From contig NZ_JAAFZH010000024.1 in the NCBI RefSeq assembly GCF_010435915.1, positions 33,465 to 97,464 on the forward strand: a stretch of DNA of 64,000 nucleotides, read 5' to 3'. The translations under genes were made by a program, and so were the position numbers. Source of the stretch: Spirosoma terrae (lineage in GTDB: Bacteria > Bacteroidota > Bacteroidia > Cytophagales > Spirosomataceae). Below the pieces are notes generated by a model. That model made no database searches and was not told the origin of the DNA. It saw nothing but the letters and a program-made list of their open reading frames with translations. Below, one piece after another: positions 33,595 to 42,668 of this stretch (the stretch's first letter is position 1; the number at the start of each line of letters is the position of its first letter).

Positions 33595-36264
33595 TTAGAA
33601 CCCAACTCTTAAACTAGAATTAGCACTGTAGCGTACTTGCTGCCCCGAATCGAAACGCATTTGAAGAGCGTTAGCTACATAGCTGACGGGTAGAGTAACC
33701 GCATGCTTTATCTGTACTGTATCAGAACTGATGGGGATTCGATCGCACGACCATACGGTGGGATCGCTCCAGTCTCCTGCTTTTACTGTATACATACTGG
33801 AGCAGGGAGCGAGCGTTTGGAACGTAGTAATGGCTGAGTAATCAGAACTTTCTGTTTCAGTACAAATGGTCTTGACCTGCCATTCATATTGGGTATTGAT
33901 AGACAGATTTGTTAGGTCAACGTAGCCGCTGCCATTGGTACTGGTAAGGTTAGAGAGAACTGCCCAACTGGTAGTTCCCGTAACTCGGTAACGGGCTTCA
34001 TAACGTGTGTTAGCATTGGCAAATCCATAGTACCAATTCAATCGGGCCGATGTTGTAGTGATAGCGTTGACCAGCTGAGCAGGAGCCAGACAGGCATACG
34101 TAGTGAAATTGGCCATTGCCGAAAAGTCAGAATTGATGTTGTCGTTACAAAGACTTCGGACCTGCCACTCATACGTAGTGTTTCCCGTCAGCCCCGAAAT
34201 CGACGTAGTGGGGTTGGCTATATTACTGATTGTTGTCCAATTGGTGGTGTTTGCCTGACGATAACGCATATCATATGAGATCCCTATTCCGGTAGAATTC
34301 CAGTATAGGGTTGCTGTGTTAACCTGTTTTGATTCGTATAAGGAAGAAGGGATCGGGCAGCCTGTCGTGAAAGTTGGCCCTGAAGCAAAAGCCGAACTTT
34401 CCGTTGCCGAACAAACTGTCTTGATTTGCCATTCGTAGGCTGTGTTGTTAGCTAAACCGCTCAGGTCAACATATCCATTACCGTTGGTGCTGGTAAGATT
34501 TCCCAGTACACTCCAGGTAGGAAATCCTACCGATCGATACCAGATCTCATAGCGAGTGGCTGCGTCGGCATTCGCAAATGACCAGAACAATCGGGCCGAA
34601 TGGGTGTTGATGCTCACCTGCAAGCCGTATGGTACCCCGCAGGAAGCCGTATGAAAGGTATAAACCGTAGAGAAATCAGCTATTGAACCGTTCGCGCATA
34701 GCGTTCTGAGTTGCCATTCATAATCGGTATTGCTGACTAATCCAGATAGTGTTGTGCTGGTACTAGTTAAATTGCTGATAATTGTCCAGTTGGCGGCTCC
34801 TACGGTTCGGTAGCGAACTTCATAAGTAGCCCCAGCTTCGGGTTGTGTCCATTGGAGGATAATTGAACTCACCTGAGCGGCACTATACTGGGCAGAAGGT
34901 GTAGGGCAGCGAGTTGTGAAGGCAGGGCCCGGTGTAAATGAAGTACTCTCGGTTGGTGAACATACACTCCTGATTTGCCATTCGTAGGCTGTATTACTCG
35001 ATAAGTTGGTTAACGTGTAGCTGCCGTTAGAGGTGTTAGCGGTTAAATTGCTTACAGTAGTCCAGTCAGAAGTTCCCGTTGGCCGGTATTGAATGTCGAA
35101 GGTTGTACCTGGATCTGTAGTAACGCCCCAGCTGAGTTGGGCTGATGACGAGAACACGTAAGGAACTTGCAGTGAGTTAGATTCAGGAGCAAAGCAACCC
35201 GTTCTGAACGTAGCAATTGCCGAATAATCAGACTGGCTAGTAGGTGAACATACCAGTCGTATACGCCATTCGTAGTTGGTATCCTTAATTAAGCCTGTCA
35301 ATGAACGCGATCCGTATGAAGATGCTGATGGCCCTGTCAATGTTGTCCATTGCTGACTACCAACGGTCCGGTATTGTAATTCATAGGTGCTTCCTGGCTC
35401 TGGGAATCCCTGAAATCCCCAGTATAACGATGCTATTGTGGAGCCCGCATTACTGCTTAAGCCACCAGGGATGAGACAGAACGTAGTGAACGTACTGGAA
35501 GTCGTAAAGTCCGATGATTCGTTGGCTGAGCAAATGCTACGTAACTGCCATTCATACTCGGTATTATTTGCGAGGCCAGTTAGCGCGTAGGTCGTGCTGT
35601 TGATCGAACTGATGGTCGTCCAGGTTGGCGTATTTACAGGCCGATAACGAAGGTCAACCGTATTCCCGGAATCATAGCCTGCATTCCAGATCAGATAGGC
35701 TGATGCTGACCGCACGCTGCTCGTTGCGAGGTTAACTGGTAATTGGCAGGTAAGTGTTGTGAATGTTTGTGGGGCAGAATAAGTAGAGTACGTTGCCGGA
35801 GATCCAGGGCAGATACCCTGTACTTGCCATTCATAGGCAGTATTGCTGGTTAAGCCTGTCAGTGAATAGGAATTGCTGGTTGTATACGGCGATCCTGTAA
35901 TGGGTGAAATGGTATTCCAGTTAGCTGAACCGGCCGCCCGCCACTGTATCGAATAATCCTGCCCTGAACTGCCGGTCCAGCCAACAGAGGCATAGGTACG
36001 AGCTACACTTCCTGCAAAAGGCTGAGGGACCTCGCAGCCAACTTGGTCGGAACCTAACGAGCCATTTTGTAAATGGATGGCATCCTCCAGCTTAGTTCCA
36101 CCTGGCAAAGAGTTATTTATAAGACTCAAGCCCGGTGAATTCCTAGTGAAGCTGTTTGTAGTTATATCGTATTGAGCCCTTGCATAAACTTGAGCGCATA
36201 CTTGCTGGTCTTTAAGTAAGCATATGATATAACTAAGTATAAATGCTATGTATAAATTTTTCAT
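33595..36264 (-). CDS. Secreted protein with eight fibronectin type III repeats
   Basis: This 889-residue exported protein (signal ending CAQ near residue 24) has about 50 residues of leader and then eight FN3-like beta-sandwiches of about 85-90 residues. Each repeat ends with a YEWQ(V/L/I)(R/K)xxC segment and begins near ARLxW or similar, with paired cysteines. The last about 70 residues (AGDWSDPTVWSCDRIP) resemble the start of a beta-helix or G8-like domain. No C-terminal sorting domain or enzyme domain is seen. Such proteins are generally surface or secreted binding proteins. The gene converges on eboC with only 13 bp between the stop codons. Confidence 0.86.
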   Translation of the reverse strand: MKNLYIAFILSYIICLLKDQQVCAQVYARAQYDITTNSFTRNSPGLSLINNSLPGGTKLEDAIHLQNGSLGSDQVGCEVPQPFAGSVARTYASVGWTGSSGQDYSIQWRAAGSANWNTISPITGSPYTTSNSYSLTGLTSNTAYEWQVQGICPGSPATYSTYSAPQTFTTLTCQLPVNLATSSVRSASAYLIWNAGYDSGNTVDLRYRPVNTPTWTTISSINSTTYALTGLANNTEYEWQLRSICSANESSDFTTSSTFTTFCLIPGGLSSNAGSTIASLYWGFQGFPEPGSTYELQYRTVGSQQWTTLTGPSASSYGSRSLTGLIKDTNYEWRIRLVCSPTSQSDYSAIATFRTGCFAPESNSLQVPYVFSSSAQLSWGVTTDPGTTFDIQYRPTGTSDWTTVSNLTANTSNGSYTLTNLSSNTAYEWQIRSVCSPTESTSFTPGPAFTTRCPTPSAQYSAAQVSSIILQWTQPEAGATYEVRYRTVGAANWTIISNLTSTSTTLSGLVSNTDYEWQLRTLCANGSIADFSTVYTFHTASCGVPYGLQVSINTHSARLFWSFANADAATRYEIWYRSVGFPTWSVLGNLTSTNGNGYVDLSGLANNTAYEWQIKTVCSATESSAFASGPTFTTGCPIPSSLYESKQVNTATLYWNSTGIGISYDMRYRQANTTNWTTISNIANPTTSISGLTGNTTYEWQVRSLCNDNINSDFSAMANFTTYACLAPAQLVNAITTTSARLNWYYGFANANTRYEARYRVTGTTSWAVLSNLTSTNGSGYVDLTNLSINTQYEWQVKTICTETESSDYSAITTFQTLAPCSSMYTVKAGDWSDPTVWSCDRIPISSDTVQIKHAVTLPVSYVANALQMRFDSGQQVRYSANSSLRVGF

Positions 36265-36547
36265 ATTTCTATAAAAAATTGAATAATACTTATTATATTA
36301 TATCAAATGTGCTTTTAAACTATCTAAAAATCAATAGTTTACGTGAGTTTTTTGTTTGGAAAGTACTCAGTCATATTGCCTGCCAATACAATACTTCCTT
36401 GAAGAGAAATTAAATGCCGGTGCTTTTTAGCCAACTATTGTATTATTTTAAAATGCCTAAGCATAACTTCGCTTATCCTGTGTTTATGCTTACTAGTTTT
36501 GCCTGTTCAAATGGGATTATTTTAATACAACTGCTGAATTGCCTTAT

Positions 36548-37372
36548 ATGAAAAAGCTCTGTTTACTTTTTATTTTAGCCACTAATGTCGCTTTTGCACA
36601 ACGGTATAAAACACGGCCTATAACTGGGCTGCTGGGAGCTTTTGGCGCCGAGGTTGAATTAGTTAAGCATACCCTGAAAAAGCCGAAAACAGTAGTTGTT
36701 GATGGTGTTACGTTCACAACCGGACGTATTGGTAAACAAAACGTAGTAGTGGCTGAAACCGGAATTGGAAAAGTGAATGCCGCCATGACAACGGCGTTGA
36801 TGCTCGATCATTTTCGGCCAAAACGAGTCTTATTTACGGGTATCGCTGGCGGTACGAACCCTGATCTGCAACCCGGCGATATTGTGATAGCCAATCGGAC
36901 CGCTCATCATGACTACGGTTCCATTACCGACAAAAACACCCCGACCCGTCAGACGCGTAATCCAATTACGAAAGAATTTAATCCCGCTTATTTTCCTGCC
37001 GATTCCATGTTGTTGACATTAGCCGGGAACGTAGTGAAACAGATTAAACTGGAAGGAATACCGCTGGAATCGGGTGGCGTTTCGGATCGGCCTGTAAAAG
37101 TGATGACGGGGACCGTAGTAACCGGTGATGTATTTGTGGCATCGCCCATTAAAGTAAATAGCCTGCGCTCCGATTTTGGAGCCGATGCGACCGAAATGGA
37201 AGGAGCGGCTATTGCACAGGTTTGTTACCAGATTCAGGTTCCGCATCTGATTATCCGAAGTTTGAGCGATCGAGCAGATGCGGAAGCACATATCGCCTAC
37301 GACAAGTTTTACCCAACGGCAGCCAGAAACTCAGCGAAGCTGGTGATTGCCATTGTAGAGGCACTGGACTAA
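36548..37372 (+). CDS. Exported 5'-methylthioadenosine/S-adenosylhomocysteine nucleosidase
   Basis: This 274-residue protein has a signal peptide (MKKLCLLFILATNVAFAQ) followed by a purine nucleoside phosphorylase-fold domain. Diagnostic blocks are GAFGAEVELV, VVAETGIGKVNAA, GIAGGTNPDLQPGDIVIA and the catalytic region ATEMEGAAIAQVC with RSLSDRAD. The nucleosidase cleaves MTA or SAH to adenine and a thioribose derivative; cytoplasmic versions lack a signal. Export suggests scavenging of extracellular nucleosides in the periplasm. The ATG at 36548 begins the signal; TTG at 36539 is less likely. A -7 candidate TAGTTTTG lies at 36494-36501. Confidence 0.86.
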   Translation: MKKLCLLFILATNVAFAQRYKTRPITGLLGAFGAEVELVKHTLKKPKTVVVDGVTFTTGRIGKQNVVVAETGIGKVNAAMTTALMLDHFRPKRVLFTGIAGGTNPDLQPGDIVIANRTAHHDYGSITDKNTPTRQTRNPITKEFNPAYFPADSMLLTLAGNVVKQIKLEGIPLESGGVSDRPVKVMTGTVVTGDVFVASPIKVNSLRSDFGADATEMEGAAIAQVCYQIQVPHLIIRSLSDRADAEAHIAYDKFYPTAARNSAKLVIAIVEALD

Positions 37373-37402
37373 CAGGTAATCGATACCTGAATGGAATGAG
37401 CA

Positions 37403-37440
37403 GGTTGTCTGCGAGCGTATCTTGCTGTCGCAGACAATTT
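37403..37440. repeat. Second member of the hairpin repeat family
   Basis: TTGTCTGCGA (37405-37414) pairs perfectly with TCGCAGACAA (37428-37437) around a 13-nt loop. The flanking GG and the loop ending ATCTTGCTG match the repeat at 5713-5762, whose stem differs by three compensated base pairs. It lies between the nucleosidase and lipase genes and may also weaken transcription. Confidence 0.65.
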
Positions 37441-37510
37441 ATAGCCAGTCAGGAAGACAACCGGAGCCGATTTTAGTTGATTGATCAGAAACCACCCTTT
37501 CGAAGTGATT

Positions 37511-38596
37511 ATGAGACAGATCATTACGTTCTTATTGAGTATTACTCTTCCCGTTACGTTACTAGGGCAGAAACTAAAGCCTGGATTCGACAAGGCTGAG
37601 TATGTGGAATTGATGAGCGTATTTGCCCGCCAGATTGATACGTTACCGGCCAATACGCCAATTCCCAAGCCGCAGCGTTTCAAGTTCGTTTATCGGTCGC
37701 CGGTGGTTGGGCTTGACAATCGCTGGGATTTATGGACCAGTCCTGATTCGGTTGCTGTGATCAGTATTCGGGGAACAACGCTGGAAGCGGTGGGTTGGCT
37801 GGAAAACTTTTATGCGGCTATGGTGCCGGCTAAAGGGGAGTTAGTACTGTCAAATAACTATAAGTTCGACTACCACCTGGCCAGCCATCCGCAGGCAGCT
37901 GTGCATATTGGCTGGCTCATTGGCACGGCTTTTCTTGCGCAGGATATACTGCCCAAACTGGATTCCTGTATTAAAGCCGGAATTGCTAATTTCTACATTA
38001 TGGGGCATAGCCAGGGCGGGGCGATTTCTTACCTGATGACTTCGCACTTAAGGCAGTTGCAGAAGCAGGGTAAAATACCGTCAACTGTTCATTTCAAAAC
38101 GTATTGTAGCGCGGCACCGAAGCCGGGAAACCTTCAGTATGCCTATGAATACGAAGCCATGACGGGCGGAGGCTGGGGCTTTAACGTAGTGAATTCGGCC
38201 GATTGGGTGCCGGAAACACCAATCAGTATCCAAACACTGGACGATTTTAACGTAACGAATCCGTTCGCCAATATTCCTGCATTGGTAAAAAAACAGAAGT
38301 TCCCGAAGAACCTGGCGCTGAAATACGTTTACAACAAACTATCGAAACCTGCTCAGAAAGCCCGGAAATATTATCAGAAATACCTGGGCGATTTTGCCGG
38401 ACGCTACGTCAAGACCAATCTCAAAGAATATATTCCGCCTACGTTCTATCAGTCTAGTCACTACGTTCGGACCGGGACATTTGTAGTACTGCTGGCCGAT
38501 GAAGCGTACTTTAAAAAATATCCCGATGATAAAAAGACACTATTTGTCCATCATCTGCTGACGCCTTATCTGGATCTGGTAGCTAAACTGCCGTAA
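37511..38596 (+). CDS. Class 3 lipase family protein, exported
   Basis: This 361-residue protein has a signal peptide ending LLGQ and an alpha/beta-hydrolase with the lipase_3 layout: DSVAVISIRGTT near residue 75 (oxyanion region), nucleophile elbow MGHSQGGA near residue 167, and Asp in VNSADWVPE. A C-terminal His is in VHHLL or SHYVR and cannot be fixed by eye. The ATG at 37511 is preferred; 37481 would place ten polar residues before the signal. It ends 1 bp from the convergent esterase gene and follows the nucleosidase gene on the same strand. Confidence 0.83.
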   Translation: MRQIITFLLSITLPVTLLGQKLKPGFDKAEYVELMSVFARQIDTLPANTPIPKPQRFKFVYRSPVVGLDNRWDLWTSPDSVAVISIRGTTLEAVGWLENFYAAMVPAKGELVLSNNYKFDYHLASHPQAAVHIGWLIGTAFLAQDILPKLDSCIKAGIANFYIMGHSQGGAISYLMTSHLRQLQKQGKIPSTVHFKTYCSAAPKPGNLQYAYEYEAMTGGGWGFNVVNSADWVPETPISIQTLDDFNVTNPFANIPALVKKQKFPKNLALKYVYNKLSKPAQKARKYYQKYLGDFAGRYVKTNLKEYIPPTFYQSSHYVRTGTFVVLLADEAYFKKYPDDKKTLFVHHLLTPYLDLVAKLP

Positions 38597-38597
38597 G

Positions 38598-39326
38598 TTA
38601 CAGGTAGATCTGAACCATTTTATGCCAGTCTTCGGCCTGATGAGCCCGACCATCCCAGATGTAAAATTCGTGGGGTATATTTTTAAGAGAGAGCGTTTCG
38701 CTAAGAGCGAGATTGCTGTTTAGAAAAGGGTCGGCTGCACCAACCGTCATCGTAATCTGCATCCGACGCAAGTCTTTTAGTATGGCTTCGTCTTCCAGAT
38801 TGGGGAGAAAATGGTTGGGATTATGAAAGTAGATGTCTTCGTTATAATAATCATCAAACAAACTACGAAATTCAGCAACGGGAACCGACAGATCATAACG
38901 GCCACTCAGAGCAACGAGTTTACCAAACCACTGCGGGTGCCGAAAGGCGATATTGGCCGCGTGATAAGCTCCCAGACTACAGCCGTGTGAAATCATAAAT
39001 GGCTGTGGATTTTGCAGCCTGGTAAACGGCAATACTTCATCCAGAATATACTGCTCATATTGGCTATGGCGGAGAATACGATCCTGCGGAGAAATATGGC
39101 GATTATAGATGCTCTCCCGATCCACACTATCAACGCAAAACAGCTGGAGTAAACCATTGTCGAGCCGATCGGCCAGAGCGTCTACGAGTCCCAGGTCTTC
39201 GTACTCATAGAAGCGTCCTCGCCGGGTTGGAAATACGAGCACGCGAGCCCCTGCATGACCAAAAATCAATAGCTCCATATCGCGGTTCAGATTAGGGCTA
39301 AACCATTTATGATACTCGCGGTCCAT
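38598..39326 (-). CDS. Esterase-D-like alpha/beta-hydrolase
   Basis: This 242-residue cytoplasmic protein is a putative esterase of the FrmB/esterase-D group. The nucleophile elbow is SHGCSLGAYHA near residue 116 with Ser as nucleophile, the acid is likely Asp in GAADPFLNS and the His in GRAHQAEDW. It is the last gene of the metX-SGNH-esterase row, 57 bp downstream of the SGNH hydrolase. The substrate is unknown. Confidence 0.8.
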   Translation of the reverse strand: MDREYHKWFSPNLNRDMELLIFGHAGARVLVFPTRRGRFYEYEDLGLVDALADRLDNGLLQLFCVDSVDRESIYNRHISPQDRILRHSQYEQYILDEVLPFTRLQNPQPFMISHGCSLGAYHAANIAFRHPQWFGKLVALSGRYDLSVPVAEFRSLFDDYYNEDIYFHNPNHFLPNLEDEAILKDLRRMQITMTVGAADPFLNSNLALSETLSLKNIPHEFYIWDGRAHQAEDWHKMVQIYL

Positions 39327-39383
39327 AGTGATGTTAATAAATCACAGTGAAATTGCAGGGTTTAGGACAAACTCCACCAACTG

Positions 39384-39989
39384 CTACATCAATAAATTAT
39401 TAAAAATTTTCGCTTCCTGTAAGGCTTGCTGCCAGGCCCGATAACCGGCTGCGCTCAGGTGTAAACCATCGGCTTCAAAACAGTCGCGATTAGGTCGGCC
39501 ATCTGGTCCCAGTAAAGGCGTGGTTGTGTCTACCAACCGAAAATTAGGATGTTTCGTTATCTCGTTGGTGATGAGCTTATTGGTATAGTAAATACGGTCC
39601 TTGATGGTCCAGCGGGCAATACTGAGCTTAATCGATAGAAAGACAACCGGTACGTTGGGGAGGTATAAGCCTATTTTTTCAACGAAGGCGCAGAAAAATA
39701 GATAAACTTCTTCCGGATGGCGGCCATCGCCCAGATCGTTGTCGCCAGCGTAAAAGACAATCATTTCGGGGTTCGCTGGAATAACCAGTCGCTCCAGAAA
39801 CCACGTACAGGCGGCTAAAGTGGAGCCTCCAAATCCTAAATTCAGGCTGTTTATCTGGGGGAAATCCTGATGTAAGCCGGTCCAGAGCCGAATGGATGAA
39901 CTGCCATAAAACACAACCCGATCGTTGGTAAATGGAGAGACACTTATTTTGGTTTCGAGTTGTCGAACTTCGTCTTCGTACCAGACCAT
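39384..39989 (-). CDS. SGNH/GDSL-type hydrolase
   Basis: This 201-residue protein has the four SGNH blocks: block I FYGSSSIRLW (Ser nucleophile), block II Gly in NLGFGGS, block III YAGDNDLGDG (Asn) and block V EADGLHLSAAGY (Asp and His). There is no signal peptide, so it is probably a cytoplasmic esterase or acetylhydrolase. The ATG at 39989 begins 27 bp after the metX stop codon, suggesting co-transcription. It resembles the family annotated as GDSL-type lipase; the substrate is not known. Confidence 0.86.
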   Translation of the reverse strand: MVWYEDEVRQLETKISVSPFTNDRVVFYGSSSIRLWTGLHQDFPQINSLNLGFGGSTLAACTWFLERLVIPANPEMIVFYAGDNDLGDGRHPEEVYLFFCAFVEKIGLYLPNVPVVFLSIKLSIARWTIKDRIYYTNKLITNEITKHPNFRLVDTTTPLLGPDGRPNRDCFEADGLHLSAAGYRAWQQALQEAKIFNNLLM

Positions 39990-40016
39990 CTGGTTTATAT
40001 AATCCTACGTGAACAT

Positions 40017-41075
40017 TTATTTTTTTACCGCTTCGGCTACTTTTTTGGCGTCTGATTCAGCGGTCGCCATCCATTTCCGAAGAATAGTAGCTAAAGGCCT
40101 AAACTCAATCAGAAACCCATCGTGACCATATAACGAGTCGATTTCTTCGTAGACGGCACTGGGTATATGCCTGGCCAGAAACTGCTGTTCTGAAGGAGGA
40201 AACAACAAATCGGACCGTATGCCGATAACCATAGTTCGGGCTTTGATCTGAGCAAGCGCATTTAAAATACTCCCCCGATTGCGACCCACATTGTGCGAGT
40301 CCATCACCTTGGAAAGTGTCCAGTAGGTATAGGCATTGAATCGGTCAACGATTTTGTCGCCCTGATAACGCTGATAACTGGCGGCTTTATAGCCGTCGAG
40401 CTGCTCATTGTTATCCAGGGCCTGGGTGAAACCATACGTATCGTAGTTCCGATACGAGATCATAGCCATGGCTCTGGCTGCTTTCATACCCGTAGCGCCC
40501 GCATCGTCACGATCTTCGGCCCAGGTCGGGTCGGCTTCGATAGCCATGCGCTGCGCTTCGTTGAAGGCAATACACCAGGGCGACGCTACGGCGCTCACGG
40601 CAATCAGAATCAGATTTTCGATCAGATTCGGGCGAAGGATAGACCATTCAAGGGCCTGTTCTCCACCCAGAGAGCCGCCAATACAGGTATGAATTTTGTC
40701 AATGCCAAGCTCCTGCCGAAGCAAGTCCATGGCTTCGACAATATCGCGAATGGTAATGGCCGGAAACGTATGATAAAATGGTTTGCCAGTTGTGGAATTG
40801 ATCGATAGGGGGCCGGTCGACCCGTAACAGGAACCCAGTACGTTGACACAAACAATAAAGTGTTGTTCAGGATTGATGTATTTGCCCGACCCGATCATGC
40901 CACCCCACCAATCACCAGGATCGGCATTTCCGGTCAGTGCATGACAGATCCAGACAACATTTGAGCCGTCTTCTCGCAACGTGCCACGTGTTGTATAGGC
41001 TAACCGAAAACCCGGTAAGCTTTCGCCCGATTCAAGCGGAAACGAGTACTTATAATCAAAAAACTGGAGGTCCAA
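40017..41075 (-). CDS. metX: Homoserine O-acetyltransferase
   Basis: This 352-residue MetX acetylates L-homoserine with acetyl-CoA, committing it to methionine synthesis. Family landmarks are the NVLGSCYGSTGP segment, nucleophile GGSLGGEQALEW near residue 133, the Asp in IRSDLLFPP and His in YGHDGFLIE. The fold is an alpha/beta-hydrolase with a helical lid. The start is unusual: the first plausible codon is TTG at 41075, no in-frame ATG occurs between it and an upstream stop, and the protein would lose its conserved N terminus if a later ATG were used. A SAM-I riboswitch lies upstream. Confidence 0.93.
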   Translation of the reverse strand: MDLQFFDYKYSFPLESGESLPGFRLAYTTRGTLREDGSNVVWICHALTGNADPGDWWGGMIGSGKYINPEQHFIVCVNVLGSCYGSTGPLSINSTTGKPFYHTFPAITIRDIVEAMDLLRQELGIDKIHTCIGGSLGGEQALEWSILRPNLIENLILIAVSAVASPWCIAFNEAQRMAIEADPTWAEDRDDAGATGMKAARAMAMISYRNYDTYGFTQALDNNEQLDGYKAASYQRYQGDKIVDRFNAYTYWTLSKVMDSHNVGRNRGSILNALAQIKARTMVIGIRSDLLFPPSEQQFLARHIPSAVYEEIDSLYGHDGFLIEFRPLATILRKWMATAESDAKKVAEAVKK

Positions 41076-41246
41076 TGGATGATACGTTTGCTGAGTCTGT
41101 TAAGTTTTCAACCAGTACGAGTGGTCGAAACTATGGATAGATACGTCGCACAGAAACCACTCCCGGTTCGGGTGTGCGTGAAGGTTAAAGATGCTTAGTA
41201 GGCCCCGATGGGCATACAACGCTGGTTGCAGAACATGTGAATATAC

Positions 41247-41365
41247 GATTTATAGTCCCTAACGATCCGCCACTGCGGTTGCTTTAGGCAGGAGTTAGCA
41301 CCTTGCCGTGTGGTAGGTTGCCAGCGATTCACAGAGCCTGATCTCTCCTCGCTTCTTTATAAATC
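41247..41365 (-). ncRNA. SAM-I (S-box) riboswitch upstream of metX
   Basis: Read on the minus strand, the leader contains GGAGAGATCAGGCTC, GCTGGCAACC and, downstream, AAGGTGCTAACTCC, the highly conserved S-box core. A P1 stem closes the element: GATTTATA (plus-strand coordinates 41358-41365) with TATAAATC (41247-41254). A small P4-like hairpin CCGCAGTGGCGG sits between. The 119-nt aptamer is followed by about 170 nt to metX. High SAM should reduce metX expression; the expression platform is not obvious. Confidence 0.85.
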
Positions 41366-41546
41366 AATTAGTGCCGGCATTGACAGGGAAATGGCACTTG
41401 GTAATTGACTTGATAACGCAAGTATAATAGGCAAAGCCTGCCTATCCAAACTTTTGTAGCCGTTGCCTTATTTTTTCGCGTCCCGAGAAATATTAATGTG
41501 ATTTTAGTTAGGACGTTGTTTATTTTTGTGGCAACGCAATCCACCG

Positions 41547-41873
41547 ATGAATCAGACGTACCGTTATAATCGTGACAACGCTATCCGTACAGCTGGCACC
41601 ACCACTGTAAAGGATGCTATTGGACAATTACTCAAAGCCTATCAGCTCCAGACGCGATTTAATGAAACTTATCTTGAAGCCTTTTGGGGGCGTATGATGG
41701 GGCCTTCTATTGCCGCACGGACCAATCGGCTTTACGTCCGTGAACGGAAGCTACATATTGAAATAGCGTCGGCACCACTACGTAACGAACTCGTCAACGC
41801 AAAGCAGAAACTTATTCAGGTAGTGAATAAGGATATGGGTACCGACGTTATTGACGACGTGATTTTTATTTAG
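41547..41873 (+). CDS. DUF721 domain protein
   Basis: This 108-residue protein contains a DUF721 (DciA-like zinc-ribbon-independent) domain: AIGQLLKAYQLQTRFNETYLEAFWGRMMGPSIAARTNRLYVRERKLHIEIASAPLRNELV, described here by its conserved W-G segment and RKLHIEI strand. The family includes DciA, a DnaB-helicase loading factor in many bacteria, but the short Bacteroidota members are not characterised. The ATG at 41547 is preferred to the TTG at 41526. A TATTTTTG at 41521-41528 is a candidate -7 element. Confidence 0.8.
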   Translation: MNQTYRYNRDNAIRTAGTTTVKDAIGQLLKAYQLQTRFNETYLEAFWGRMMGPSIAARTNRLYVRERKLHIEIASAPLRNELVNAKQKLIQVVNKDMGTDVIDDVIFI

Positions 41874-41880
41874 TCTACTC

Positions 41881-42591
41881 CTAGAACTGGATCAGTAAAT
41901 TCTGACGCTCCTGCTGCATCGTTAGCGGTTCCTCAACAAATTTGGCCGTTAATCCCAGCTTTTGGCACATCGCCAGCCACTCCTCTTTCGGAACAACCAG
42001 AAAGCCATTCTTTTTCCGAACGGCATAATACGAAGATAGACGTAGCCGGATCAGTAACTTCAGCATCGTCAGAAGCTGCCCCTGCTTTAAGGAGCGTCCG
42101 ATAATACTGCCAATATCTTTCAGCACACTGCCTCCAACCATCAGATCGCAGATCATGGCCTTGGCACCCGGTGCGGCTACCTGTTTTATGGCTTTTAATA
42201 ATTGCTCAATTTCGGCGGCATTCCGATAATATTGAACAACGCTCATCACAATAATGACGTCGAACTTTTTATCGGCAACCGGGCTGAAATTTAAATAATC
42301 GTCGGACGATAAATCGTGAAAAAAGATGGTAGCGTGCTGAGCGTGTCGGGCGCGAGCGATTTCGTTGTAGCGTTTTGAAATATCCAGTCCATGAATTTCT
42401 GCTACCCGATCGTGCCAGGCCGCTTCCAGATTACCGGGGCCGGAGCCAATGTCGAGCACCTTAAACGTTTTTGACAGAGGAATATATTTTTCAATTCTTG
42501 CCAAAAAGTAATTGTAATTGACCGACATGGTATCGTCGAACTCATTCTCCTGTTGCCAGAAGTCAAGCCAGGTTGCCGTAGTTTCGCTCAT
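41881..42591 (-). CDS. Class I SAM-dependent methyltransferase
   Basis: This 236-residue protein has motif I VLDIGSGPGNLEAAW near residue 45, the Asp-containing HGLDISKRY motif II and the motif IV region FDVIIVMSVVQYY. The ATG at 42591 avoids overlap with the upstream gene; the open frame to 42861 adds 90 residues with no family support. It is the last gene of the GT2/NodB/GT87 row and probably modifies the same lipid or glycan. The substrate is not known. Confidence 0.85.
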   Translation of the reverse strand: MSETTATWLDFWQQENEFDDTMSVNYNYFLARIEKYIPLSKTFKVLDIGSGPGNLEAAWHDRVAEIHGLDISKRYNEIARARHAQHATIFFHDLSSDDYLNFSPVADKKFDVIIVMSVVQYYRNAAEIEQLLKAIKQVAAPGAKAMICDLMVGGSVLKDIGSIIGRSLKQGQLLTMLKLLIRLRLSSYYAVRKKNGFLVVPKEEWLAMCQKLGLTAKFVEEPLTMQQERQNLLIQF

Positions 42592-42668
42592 TGAGTGAAG
42601 TTTTTGAAGGAGGCTAGTATTGCTACGTTGTTCAGTAAACGAAAAACTACTTTCTGAACGTACTGGTT

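Noticed and set aside
33595..36264. Periodic near-repeats resembling a CRISPR-like array
   Set aside because: The period of about 260-270 bp and continuous translation show FN3 protein repeats, not a CRISPR array.
40293..40808. Plus-strand open frame of 171 residues
   Set aside because: It is antisense to metX, whose protein is unmistakable; a shadow frame.
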